Positions 34,077-41,746 of a stretch of DNA of 45,148 nucleotides are shown here, piece after piece (the first letter of the stretch is position 1; every line of letters begins with the position of its first letter). This DNA comes from Rhodobacteraceae bacterium UBA2776 (GTDB taxonomy: Bacteria > Pseudomonadota > Alphaproteobacteria > Rhodobacterales > Rhodobacteraceae), in assembly GCA_002352425.1 (NCBI GenBank), contig DEIK01000120.1, forward strand, positions 1 to 45,148, read 5' to 3'. The notes under the pieces were generated by a model. That model saw nothing but the letters and a program-made list of their open reading frames with translations, made no database searches and was not told where the DNA came from. The position numbers were made by a program, and so were the translations under genes.

Positions 34077-35549
34077 TCAAAACAGGTTGAAGTATTCGGC
34101 CTGTTCCCATTCCGACACGGTCATCAGGTAGCGTTGCCATTCGGCGCGTTTGATATGGAGCAGATATTCGACAAATTCTTCACCCAACATGTCCCTGAAA
34201 AGCTGGCTGGCCTCAAATGCGTCTATTGCAGTGCTCAAATTGTCTGGCAGTTGTGCGGCATCACTCGCATAGGGCGTTTGCGTGGGCGGCGGGGCTGATT
34301 TGCCCCCTTTGATCCCAGACAGCCCGCCAAGAATTTGCGCAGCAAAGGCATAATACGGGTTGGCCGTCGTATCCGCGACACGGTTTTCAATGCGGCTGGC
34401 GTTGTCATCAGGATATAGCAGCGCGCGGATCATAGCCCCGCGATTGTCTGCACCCCAAGTGATGCGGTTCGGGGCAAGCTGGAATTCGGTGAACCGTTTG
34501 TATCCATTCACTGTTGGCGTGGTCAGCAGGCAAGACGCAGGTGCGTGTTCTAACAGGCCCGCGATCCATCCCGAGGCATGTTGCGTGAGGGTGCTGTCCT
34601 TGGATTTAAACACGTTTGCGCCAGTCTTAACATCCAACAACGACTGATGGATGTGCCAGCCGTTGGCCGCCGCGTTGGCCAGTTTGGGTTTGGCCATAAA
34701 TGTGGCGTGTAATCCGTGCTGCTCGCAGACCTCTTTGACCATCGTGCGAAACAAAACAAACCGATCAGCTTGGGTCATTGGGCCGGAAGGATCGAAGGTA
34801 AACTCGAACTGGCTAGGCCCCATTTCGACTTCCATTGTGCGCGGGGCCAAACCCATCGTTTCAGCATATCGGCGCAACGTGTCGAGGATGTCTTCTGCCT
34901 CGCTATAACGGGTATCGGTCAGATACTGCCACCCTTGGGTCAGGTTGCTGGTCTCAATCGGTGCCGGTGGGACTGTAGCTTGCTCATGGTTCAAAGCGGC
35001 GTTGGTTTTCTGGAAAATCTGGAACTCGACTTCCAAACCGAAAACGGCCTGAAACCCTGCGTCGCGCAGTTGATCCTCGGCCGTTTGCAAAACGGTTCGC
35101 GATGAAAATGCAATCGGCGCGCCCGCGCGATCAATCACGTCACACATCAAAATCGCCGAATGTGGCGACCACGGCAGTGGGTAAAATCCACTGGGGTCAG
35201 GCACCAGCAGAACATCACTTGCCCCGCCGAGGAGTGATTCAAGGCCCGTTTCTGCGCTGGGGGTGTTGCCGTCCCAAACATCGAACACAGTGCGGTGCGA
35301 GGTGTCTTTCAACAGCAAGGTTGACGGCACACCGATCCCCGAAGAAAACGCACCTGCCAACATCCGGACGGCGATGGTTTTACCGCGTAAAATCCCGTGT
35401 TGGTCCGCAAAGACCAAACGCACGGTTTCGATGCTTTTTGTTGCTGCCTGTTCAATGACGCCTTGGGCCAGGATGGCAGAACTTGCGTCCCGATGCCCAA
35501 GTCTTGCAAGCGCACCAGATTTTATCTCATCGGCTAAACTGTTGTTCAT
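34077..35549 (-). CDS. Glutamine-synthetase-like ligase (probable gamma-glutamyl-amine ligase)
   Basis: 490 aa. GS-family motifs are in order: GLEVEFQIF (Glu metal ligand) near 178, MEVEMGPSQFEFTF near 240, NGWHIHQSL (ATP/metal His) near 295, and NRGAMIRALLYPDDNASRIENRVADTTANPYYAFAA near 366. The C-terminus SEWEQAEYFNLF is typical of the catabolic GS-like enzymes that join glutamate to amines (as in putrescine, isopropylamine or aniline pathways) rather than GlnA itself. It is placed 22 bp after the oxygenase gene, with an AAGGGAAC box. The amine substrate cannot be read from sequence. Confidence 0.85.
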   Translation of the reverse strand: MNNSLADEIKSGALARLGHRDASSAILAQGVIEQAATKSIETVRLVFADQHGILRGKTIAVRMLAGAFSSGIGVPSTLLLKDTSHRTVFDVWDGNTPSAETGLESLLGGASDVLLVPDPSGFYPLPWSPHSAILMCDVIDRAGAPIAFSSRTVLQTAEDQLRDAGFQAVFGLEVEFQIFQKTNAALNHEQATVPPAPIETSNLTQGWQYLTDTRYSEAEDILDTLRRYAETMGLAPRTMEVEMGPSQFEFTFDPSGPMTQADRFVLFRTMVKEVCEQHGLHATFMAKPKLANAAANGWHIHQSLLDVKTGANVFKSKDSTLTQHASGWIAGLLEHAPASCLLTTPTVNGYKRFTEFQLAPNRITWGADNRGAMIRALLYPDDNASRIENRVADTTANPYYAFAAQILGGLSGIKGGKSAPPPTQTPYASDAAQLPDNLSTAIDAFEASQLFRDMLGEEFVEYLLHIKRAEWQRYLMTVSEWEQAEYFNLF

Positions 35550-35571
35550 AGTGTTCCCTTAACCCACCGTA

Positions 35572-36795
35572 TCAAACGGTTGCGTCCCACGGGCATTCAG
35601 CCCGACGTGCCATGTCGGCCTGCTGACTGGCATTTAGCCAATCCGCACTGTCTGCAATTGCGTCGTTGGATAGCGGGCCAACGATTTCAGAGGGTGTCAT
35701 GGCACCGCGCATCGGGAGATCATCCCCCCCATCCTCGACCGCAGAAATCGCAGCGCGCAACATCCGTCTATACCGGATAATAGCTGCATCCGAACGACCC
35801 AAATGTTCCTGTGTGCGGTCTTGAATGCTGCCCATGCCTTCAACCGCCCATTGATCATGGACATTGATATCAAGCCCCATGCCTGTGTAGGTCGTCGTGG
35901 CCTGCTCAGCGGGATCAAAATGATAATCATTGGTCCGGTTTTTCAGCGGTGCATAATCTGGCAAGCGATGTTCTTTTAGCCGTTGTTCCCGCATCAAATC
36001 CTTGTTGACCGGATTTTGAAAGCTGGTGAACATCGTGTACCAATAGCAGGTTTCATCATCAATTGGCACGTGCCATTGGGTAATCGTCATTTCGCGCGAC
36101 ATCGGAATGCAAATTGCCTCTGGGAAAATCTGATTGGTGACGCGCACGTGGGTCTGGCCATTGTCCAACGCCCGCAGTGCGGTGATTTTTAAGCCAAAAT
36201 CAGTTTCCTCAACCTCGATACTCGGCCGCGGATATTCTCGCAAAATTTGCGTCATCGGTATGTTTGTGTCGGCCGCTTTGTCACGGAACTGTTTGCCATA
36301 TCCTTCCGAGGTGTCTTCATCCTCAAGGAACCGGTGCAAGAACGAAGCATGGGCCGGATCAATTCCGATTTCCAAAGCCTGTAACCAGTTACATTCCCAC
36401 AAACCTTTGAAAGCAAAGACGTGGCTATCCGGTGCGCGAAAGCAGTCGAAATTTGGGAACTCCGGTGGTGTGCCCGAGCCCATATAGGCAAAGAACAAAC
36501 CTTTGCGATTTTCAACTGGATACACCGGCCCCGACTTGTCGATCTCGATGTCTTTGGCGTCAGGATAGAACGCTGGCGGCTCGTCAGTCGAGGCGATCCG
36601 TGTTGCCAGCACCAAATCGCCGTCATCGTCACGTAGCAAAACCAACCGTTCCCCAAGCAAGTTCACCGGCACATGATCCCCATGCGCCAGTTCTTCTGCC
36701 AAAGCTGCCGGTTGCCAGTAGCGGCGTAGAACTGCGCCCGCCGGGGCCTTTGGGCCAATTCGTGTTATCCGATCGTTTAGGTCCTGACTGATCAT
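35572..36795 (-). CDS. Rieske-type oxygenase catalytic subunit lacking the Rieske cluster
   Basis: 407 aa of the phthalate-dioxygenase-like family. The N-terminal phrase RIGPKAPAGAVLRRYWQPAAL and the WECNWLQALEIGIDPAHASFLHR region are characteristic. The mononuclear iron site is intact as D146-x2-H149-x4-H154. The segment that should hold the CxH...CxxH Rieske ligands (about residues 55-105) contains none of them: no Cys occurs before residue 118. It is ATGA-coupled to the upstream Rieske protein gene, so the two chains probably form one enzyme. No reductase gene is visible nearby. Confidence 0.87.
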   Translation of the reverse strand: MISQDLNDRITRIGPKAPAGAVLRRYWQPAALAEELAHGDHVPVNLLGERLVLLRDDDGDLVLATRIASTDEPPAFYPDAKDIEIDKSGPVYPVENRKGLFFAYMGSGTPPEFPNFDCFRAPDSHVFAFKGLWECNWLQALEIGIDPAHASFLHRFLEDEDTSEGYGKQFRDKAADTNIPMTQILREYPRPSIEVEETDFGLKITALRALDNGQTHVRVTNQIFPEAICIPMSREMTITQWHVPIDDETCYWYTMFTSFQNPVNKDLMREQRLKEHRLPDYAPLKNRTNDYHFDPAEQATTTYTGMGLDINVHDQWAVEGMGSIQDRTQEHLGRSDAAIIRYRRMLRAAISAVEDGGDDLPMRGAMTPSEIVGPLSNDAIADSADWLNASQQADMARRAECPWDATV

Positions 36796-37220
36796 TTTGT
36801 CGCGCCTTCCTTAGGTTCAGGGGCAGGCGTTCCCTCGCCAATATATGCCAAGATTTCACCATCCCGTTCCACAACAGGTATCATAGGCACCTTGATTTGT
36901 TGATACATCATTGAATCTTCTGGCTCTGCGGGTTGTTCAACACATTGTCCGTTGCGATCAAAATGCCACCCATGAAACGGACAACGCAGCCCGTTGTCTT
37001 CGAGCCTGCCAAAACACAGGTCCGCGCCGCGATGCGGGCAGTTTCGACCGATCAAGCCAAGTTTGCCCTCGTCATCCCGAAACAGTACCAGCCGTTGACC
37101 ATGCAATGTCACCGGAATAACGGGTCTGGGTATGTCCAATTCCGCGCCTTTGGCCACAACAACCCAATGTGCTGCGTCTTCAGACAAATAGATTTGTGGC
37201 GTGTTTTCAGTTCGGGGCAT
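36792..37220 (-). CDS. Stand-alone Rieske [2Fe-2S] protein
   Basis: 142 aa from the ATG at 37220, chosen for the AAGGAGGTC box at 37226-37234; an upstream GTG or ATG at 37256 would place the ribosome-binding site inside the gene. Rieske ligands are C61-x-H63 and C80-xx-H83, in CPHRGADLCFG and LRCPFHGWHFD, the style of oxygenase Rieske domains rather than bc1 complexes. It ends ATGA-overlapped with the oxygenase gene that lacks the cluster. It should pass electrons to the iron site of that partner. Confidence 0.88.
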   Translation of the reverse strand: MPRTENTPQIYLSEDAAHWVVVAKGAELDIPRPVIPVTLHGQRLVLFRDDEGKLGLIGRNCPHRGADLCFGRLEDNGLRCPFHGWHFDRNGQCVEQPAEPEDSMMYQQIKVPMIPVVERDGEILAYIGEGTPAPEPKEGATK

Positions 37221-37241
37221 GGCTTGACCTCCTTGCAATAT

Positions 37242-37256
37242 GTGCGATAAACGCAC
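37242..37256. promoter_or_regulatory. PcaR-like palindromic operator
   Basis: GTGCGATAAACGCAC has perfect 5-bp arms around ATAAA. It differs at two positions from the PcaR box of Pseudomonas (GTTCGATAATCGCAC), an IclR-family site. It sits between the divergent oxygenase operon and the IclR-family gene, 22 bp from the Rieske gene start. Likely the operator for both directions. Confidence 0.65.
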
Positions 37257-37302
37257 TAATCATCAAATAAAGAACATATGTGGCTTGGGAAAACCTGTCA
37301 AC

Positions 37303-38049
37303 ATGACCCAGAAAAACAATGCATCAACATTTGCCAAAGGCCTAAGGGTTTTGTCTTGCTTCGAGACTGGCAGGCGTGACCTGACGATGGCAGAGATTTC
37401 GCGTCTAACGGGGTTTGACCGCGCAACGGCCAGACGATTGTGCCTGACGTTAGAAGACAATGGATATCTTCAGAAAGAAGATCGGGTGTTTCGCCTGACG
37501 CCAAAAATTCTGGCCGTGGCAGGGGGCTATTTGACCTCTAATGACTTTGGCCGCGCGGTACAGCCGATCCTCAATCGATTCGCGGAAGAGTTTGAAGGGG
37601 AAATAGCGCTGGCCATGCGCGACGGAGATCGGGCGATCTATGTCGCGCGTTCCGCCATTTCATCAGCGAGGGTTTCCATCGGGTTTTCGGTCGGCAGCAC
37701 ATTGCCCCTTTTGCCAACGGCGGTTGGGCAGATGTTACTCGCACGCGGGTTGGACAATGAATTGGACAAGGACCTATCACGTCTGAACCTTGAGAAACTT
37801 ACCGAAGCCACGGACATGAATTTGGCCTCGATCCGCAGTAAGATCGAGCAAGCGGCCGTTCAAGGCTACGCTTATGTTCGCAATGAATTTGAAATGGGCG
37901 CTGCAGGGATTGCGGTGCCGATCGGGAACATAGGGGCTTCGCCGGCGGTCTTGGCGACAACGGCGTCCATCAACCAATTCGACAAAACAGACGAATTTGA
38001 CCGCGCATTAGACGTTTTGCGCCGTGCCGCCATGAGTTTACGCATCTAG
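37303..38049 (+). CDS. IclR-family transcriptional regulator (PcaR/PobR-like)
   Basis: 248 aa from the ATG at 37303; the upstream in-frame start at 37240 would overlap the palindrome and is less likely. N-terminal HTH with LTMAEISRLTGFDRATARRLCLTLEDNGYL near residues 27-56. The effector domain holds IYVARSAISSARVSIGFSVGSTLPLLPTAVGQMLLA and ends with a short helix. Strong likeness in layout to the PcaR/PobR group that responds to aromatic or related acids. Divergent from the Rieske operon and next to a PcaR-like box, so it probably controls that operon. Confidence 0.87.
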   Translation: MTQKNNASTFAKGLRVLSCFETGRRDLTMAEISRLTGFDRATARRLCLTLEDNGYLQKEDRVFRLTPKILAVAGGYLTSNDFGRAVQPILNRFAEEFEGEIALAMRDGDRAIYVARSAISSARVSIGFSVGSTLPLLPTAVGQMLLARGLDNELDKDLSRLNLEKLTEATDMNLASIRSKIEQAAVQGYAYVRNEFEMGAAGIAVPIGNIGASPAVLATTASINQFDKTDEFDRALDVLRRAAMSLRI

Positions 38050-38099
38050 ATGCAATTTCTGCGGGGCGGCACAATTATAGGGATTGCACATGGCTCGGC

Positions 38100-38300
38100 T
38101 TATTGACCTGATCGAAACGGCCATAGTTTCTTAAGGCTGTTTAAAAGATTTTCACGGGCCCCAACCATTGGCCGAACAGGATAGCGCCGTCCAATTTCAC
38201 TTTGCGGTTGCAAGGGAGGAAAATCACGGCGCTGCACAGGTTTTGACTTGGGTCGGGTCTGGTCGGGCAGGTCCGTTTTCTTGGGCGTTGATGTAAACAT
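38100..38300 (-). CDS. Possible small basic protein
   Basis: 66 aa. A GAGGA box lies five bases before the ATG at 38300. The product is rich in Pro, Arg and Lys, without a membrane segment or motif. It lies in the gap between the IclR gene and glcB, on the same strand as glcB and 176 bp downstream of it. I do not recognise it, and coding is supported only by the ribosome-binding site and an open frame. The bases from 38301 to 38476 show nothing else I can support. Confidence 0.4.
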   Translation of the reverse strand: MFTSTPKKTDLPDQTRPKSKPVQRRDFPPLQPQSEIGRRYPVRPMVGARENLLNSLKKLWPFRSGQ

Positions 38301-38476
38301 TTCGTCCTCGGCTAAAGTTGCTTACATCTGTTCTATCTTGGACATTTGTCGATTGTTGGGCAAACTCCTGCACGCCAATGCCTTCTTGGTTAAAAAAGGC
38401 TTAAGCATAGGTCTGACGTGCCCTCTCCCAAGTGATGGACACTTGCCCGCGCCCCAACACTCTGCGTGTGGGCTGC

Positions 38477-40636
38477 TTACTGGGCTTTCAACTCCAAACG
38501 CCGTGCGTGCAATGTTGGCTCTGTATATCCAGAAGGGTCTTGCCTCCCTTTAAACACCAAATCACTGGCCGCCTGAAAGGCAATTCCATCAAATCCCGGT
38601 GCCATTGGCTGATACATCGGATCCGTCGCGTTTTGGCGGTCTACGACCTCGGCCATTTGGCGCAGTATGCTTTGCACCTCATCTTTGCTAACAATGTCAT
38701 GATGCAACCAATTGGCGACATGTTGCGCCGAAATGCGACAGGTTGCGCGGTCCTCCATCAAGCCAACATCATTGATGTCCGGCACCTTGGAGCACCCAAC
38801 ACCTTGACCAACCCAACACACCACATACCCAAGGATACCCTGTAGATTGCTCTCCACCTCGCGGCGGATCTGGGCGCTGGTCCATTTGCGATAACTGGCG
38901 ATGGGAATATCCAACAACGCTTCGACATAGGCGCGGCGACCATCAAGCGCGATCTGTGCTTGAACAGCAAAAACATCGATCTTGTGATAGTGCAAGGCGT
39001 GTAACGTGGCCGCCGTCGGACTGGGCACCCATGCGCAGTTAGCACCGGCTTTTGGGTGTCCGATTTTGGTATCTATCATCGCCGCCATATTGTCTGGCTC
39101 TGTCCACATGCCCTTGCCGATCTGCGCCTTTCCAGACAGCCCACATTCAAGCCCAATATCGACATTTTGGTCCTCATAGGCTGTGATCCACCCCTTGCGC
39201 TTGATGAAATCTTTGCGGCTAAACGGGCCGGCCTCCATTGAGGTGTGGATTTCGTCGCCAGTGCGATCCAAGAACCCTGTGTTGATGAAACAAACCCGAT
39301 GTTTGGCCGCACGGATGCATTCCTTTAGGTTCACAGAGGTACGCCGCTCTTCGTCCATGACGCCCAGCTTGACGGTGTTGTGCGGCAAGCCCAGCACGCC
39401 CTCGACAAATGTGAAGACCTCATCGCTGAAGGCGACCTCTTCGGGGCCGTGCATTTTGGGTTTGACCACATAGATGGATCCCGCCGCCGAATTGCGCGGC
39501 CCTTTGGATTTGCTCAGGTCATGCATGGCAATCAGCGTGGTGATCATTGCATCCATCAAGCCCTCAAAAACCTCGGCGCCCTCCTGATCTAAAATGGCCG
39601 GGTTGGTCATCAAATGGCCCACGTTGCGCACCAACAAAAGCGCGCGGCCTTTCACCGACACTTGCGTCCCGTCAGACGTTACGTAGGTTCTGTCATCGTG
39701 CAGCGCGCGGGTGACCGTTTTGCCGCCCTTCTCAAATGTGTCGGACAGATCACCACGCATCAGACCCAGCCAATTCTGATAGGCCTGAACCTTGTCCTGT
39801 GCGTCAACACAGGCAACTGAATCTTCTAGGTCGACGATCGCCGAAAGCGCCGATTCAATCACCACATCAGCCAGACCGGATGGGCTGTTTTCACCAATCG
39901 GGTGGTTGCGCTCAAAGACTAGCTCAACGTGCAAACCGTTGTTTTTCAAAAGGATGTGGCTTGGGGCGTCAGGGTCACCTTTGAAACCGACAAGTTTTTC
40001 GGGGTGCAACAGTTGGGTGCCGTCGACGCGCAAATGACCTTGTTCAATTTTATACGTTGTTGCGTTGCTGTGGCTGGTACCGGAAACCGGAAATGCCTCG
40101 TCCAGAAACACAGCGGATCGCGCCACCACACGGCCACCACGTCCCTGATCAAAAGGGCCTGCAACAGGTGGCGTTCCCATTGCATTGGTGCCGTAAAAGA
40201 CATCATACAAGCTGCCCCAACGGGCATTGGTGGCATTCAAAACGAAACGGGCATTGGTCGATGGTACGACCAATTGTGGGCCAGCGATTGTCGCAATTTC
40301 GGGGTCAACGCCTGAGGTTTCAATTGCAAACTCACCCCCTTCAGGCAACAAATACCCGATTTCGATCAAGAAGGCTTTGTAGGCGATTGCATCATGTGTT
40401 TCGTCACGGCGCACCTTGTGCCATGCATCAATTTGCGCTTGAAGATCGGCGCGTTTCGCTAGTAAGGCGCGGTTTCGCGGGCCAAAATCCTGCACCAGTT
40501 TGGAAAACCCTGCCCAAAATTCGGTTGGGCTTACAGCTGTGTCCGGTAGGACCTCAGCTTCAATGAATGCGGCAAGAACGCTGGCAACCTTTAGGTCCTG
40601 CCGCGTTGTATATTGTGCTTCAATTTGAGTTTTCAT
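38477..40636 (-). CDS. glcB: Malate synthase G
   Basis: 719 aa, the full length of the monomeric G form. Diagnostic stretches are DLEDSVACVDAQDK, the catalytic-core NTGFLDRTGDEIHTSMEAG, and KGMWTEPDNMAAMI. It condenses glyoxylate with acetyl-CoA to malate in the cytoplasm, as part of the glyoxylate shunt or glycolate use. GGGATGG precedes the ATG at 40636. No isocitrate lyase or glc operon gene is nearby, and the gene appears to stand alone. The GhrA-like reductase at 6949 could supply or remove the same substrate elsewhere in the window. Confidence 0.96.
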   Translation of the reverse strand: MKTQIEAQYTTRQDLKVASVLAAFIEAEVLPDTAVSPTEFWAGFSKLVQDFGPRNRALLAKRADLQAQIDAWHKVRRDETHDAIAYKAFLIEIGYLLPEGGEFAIETSGVDPEIATIAGPQLVVPSTNARFVLNATNARWGSLYDVFYGTNAMGTPPVAGPFDQGRGGRVVARSAVFLDEAFPVSGTSHSNATTYKIEQGHLRVDGTQLLHPEKLVGFKGDPDAPSHILLKNNGLHVELVFERNHPIGENSPSGLADVVIESALSAIVDLEDSVACVDAQDKVQAYQNWLGLMRGDLSDTFEKGGKTVTRALHDDRTYVTSDGTQVSVKGRALLLVRNVGHLMTNPAILDQEGAEVFEGLMDAMITTLIAMHDLSKSKGPRNSAAGSIYVVKPKMHGPEEVAFSDEVFTFVEGVLGLPHNTVKLGVMDEERRTSVNLKECIRAAKHRVCFINTGFLDRTGDEIHTSMEAGPFSRKDFIKRKGWITAYEDQNVDIGLECGLSGKAQIGKGMWTEPDNMAAMIDTKIGHPKAGANCAWVPSPTAATLHALHYHKIDVFAVQAQIALDGRRAYVEALLDIPIASYRKWTSAQIRREVESNLQGILGYVVCWVGQGVGCSKVPDINDVGLMEDRATCRISAQHVANWLHHDIVSKDEVQSILRQMAEVVDRQNATDPMYQPMAPGFDGIAFQAASDLVFKGRQDPSGYTEPTLHARRLELKAQ

Positions 40637-40911
40637 TTTCCATCCCAGTTCTGCACGCGCGGTTTTTTGCGCAACTTTGAAAACCCTACTTTAAATGCTT
40701 GCGTTGACGCGACCCAAAAGATGGGGGCATGCCCAATCAGCACTTTCAAGATTTTGCGCATAATCCGGCGATGATCTGTTTGACGGGATCGGTTGGGGAC
40801 ATAAACCACGCCACCAGTGAAACCGGACTATCAGCGAAACTGATTGACAGCGGGATTATATCATTTGTCCGAATTTGACTTGGCAAATAACAAAACCCAA
40901 CGTCAAAGCAC
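40637..40911. other. 275-bp gap before malate synthase
   Basis: No gene is seen. It must hold the glcB promoter on the - strand and the end of the SDR remnant. An AT-richer tract at 40855-40905 could be a promoter element, but I cannot assign a site. Confidence 0.35.
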
Positions 40912-41400
40912 TCATTGTGGCGCGGGCGTGCCGCCGTCTTTGCCGATGCGCCGTTCCATCAGCATTTCAAACAACCGCGGCGATAGCCGGTTCACGATCC
41001 ACGCCAAGCGCGCAACGCGGCCCACCGGAATGAAGGTTCGGCCACGCTCAAACCCGTCCAAAATTTGTTTGGCCGCCGCATCAGGCGTCATGTAATCCAC
41101 CCCGTCATCCGCTGACCCAGGACGTGCTGTGCCATCCACGGCCTCTGCCGGACTACCAATGTTCGTGGCGACAAAACTGGGGGCGGCGATCGCGCAACTC
41201 ACACCATATGGTTTTTCCTCGGAGCGGAGGGATTTAAAAAACCCCTCCAAGGCGTGCTTGCTGGCGGCATAGGCTGTACGGTGCAAAAGCGGGCTAAATC
41301 CGGCCACCGACGAGATCGCCAAATGGCTTCCCTTGGCGGCTCTCAGATCCAAGTGCAAGGCACGGTAGTGGGTCACTTTGAAATATCTTTTTTCCGAGGC
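40912..41400 (-). pseudogene. Short-chain dehydrogenase/reductase, N-terminus missing
   Basis: The frame from a GTG at 41376 gives 154 aa with the SDR catalytic region: SSVAGFSPLLHRTAYAASKHALEGF contains the Ser, Tyr and Lys of the active site (YAASK). SDR-like sequence continues upstream of the GTG for a few residues (YFKVTHYRALH) to a stop at 41401-41403. The N-terminal Rossmann part with its TGxxxGIG motif, about 100 residues, is absent. It cannot bind NAD(P) in the usual manner, so it is a remnant. The missing part is not found upstream. Confidence 0.75.
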
Positions 41401-41746
41401 TTATATGGGCCACGTTTTTTGGGTGCTGCATGGCGGGGCTGCATGGTCCGCCTATGGTCGGCTGATTGCACATGTCTCGTCGGATGCCCGTTGGGGTCAC
41501 ATCGCCCAAAGCTGTTTTGACCCAACAGTGGTGATTTTTCTGGACGAAATAGAGGCGTTACAACCGCAAGTCTCGCGTGAGAGGATAAGCGCGCATTTTG
41601 TATTCATGGTTTCGGCAATGCTCTCGCTATGCACCTCGCGTTGGCGCATTGATGGGCTGGCGGGCAAAGACTGCAAGGAGGATCTAACCAACACCCTCCT
41701 TGATTTTTGCGAAACGGGGTTTAACACAGCAAGCCGTTGAGCGCCG
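41401..41746. other. 346-bp stretch between the SDR remnant and hutU, no clear gene
   Basis: Open frames cross it on both strands (a + strand one reaches 41740), but none looks like a known protein or has a good ribosome-binding site. A + strand terminator lies at 41674-41708, which implies a + strand transcript ending here, possibly a small RNA. The SDR gene truncation falls at its left edge, so an insertion or deletion has happened here. Confidence 0.4.
41674..41708 (+). terminator. Rho-independent terminator, + strand
   Basis: CAAGGAGG (41674-41681) and CCTCCTTG (41695-41702) form a perfect 8-bp stem with a 13-base loop, followed by ATTTTT. The T-tract is on the + strand. On the - strand the hairpin lies just after hutU but is not followed by a T-tract, so it may stop both directions with different strength. 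Confidence 0.65.

Noticed and set aside
41378..41740. + strand 120-codon frame as a gene
   Set aside because: It has no ribosome-binding site or family likeness, and it runs through the terminator hairpin.
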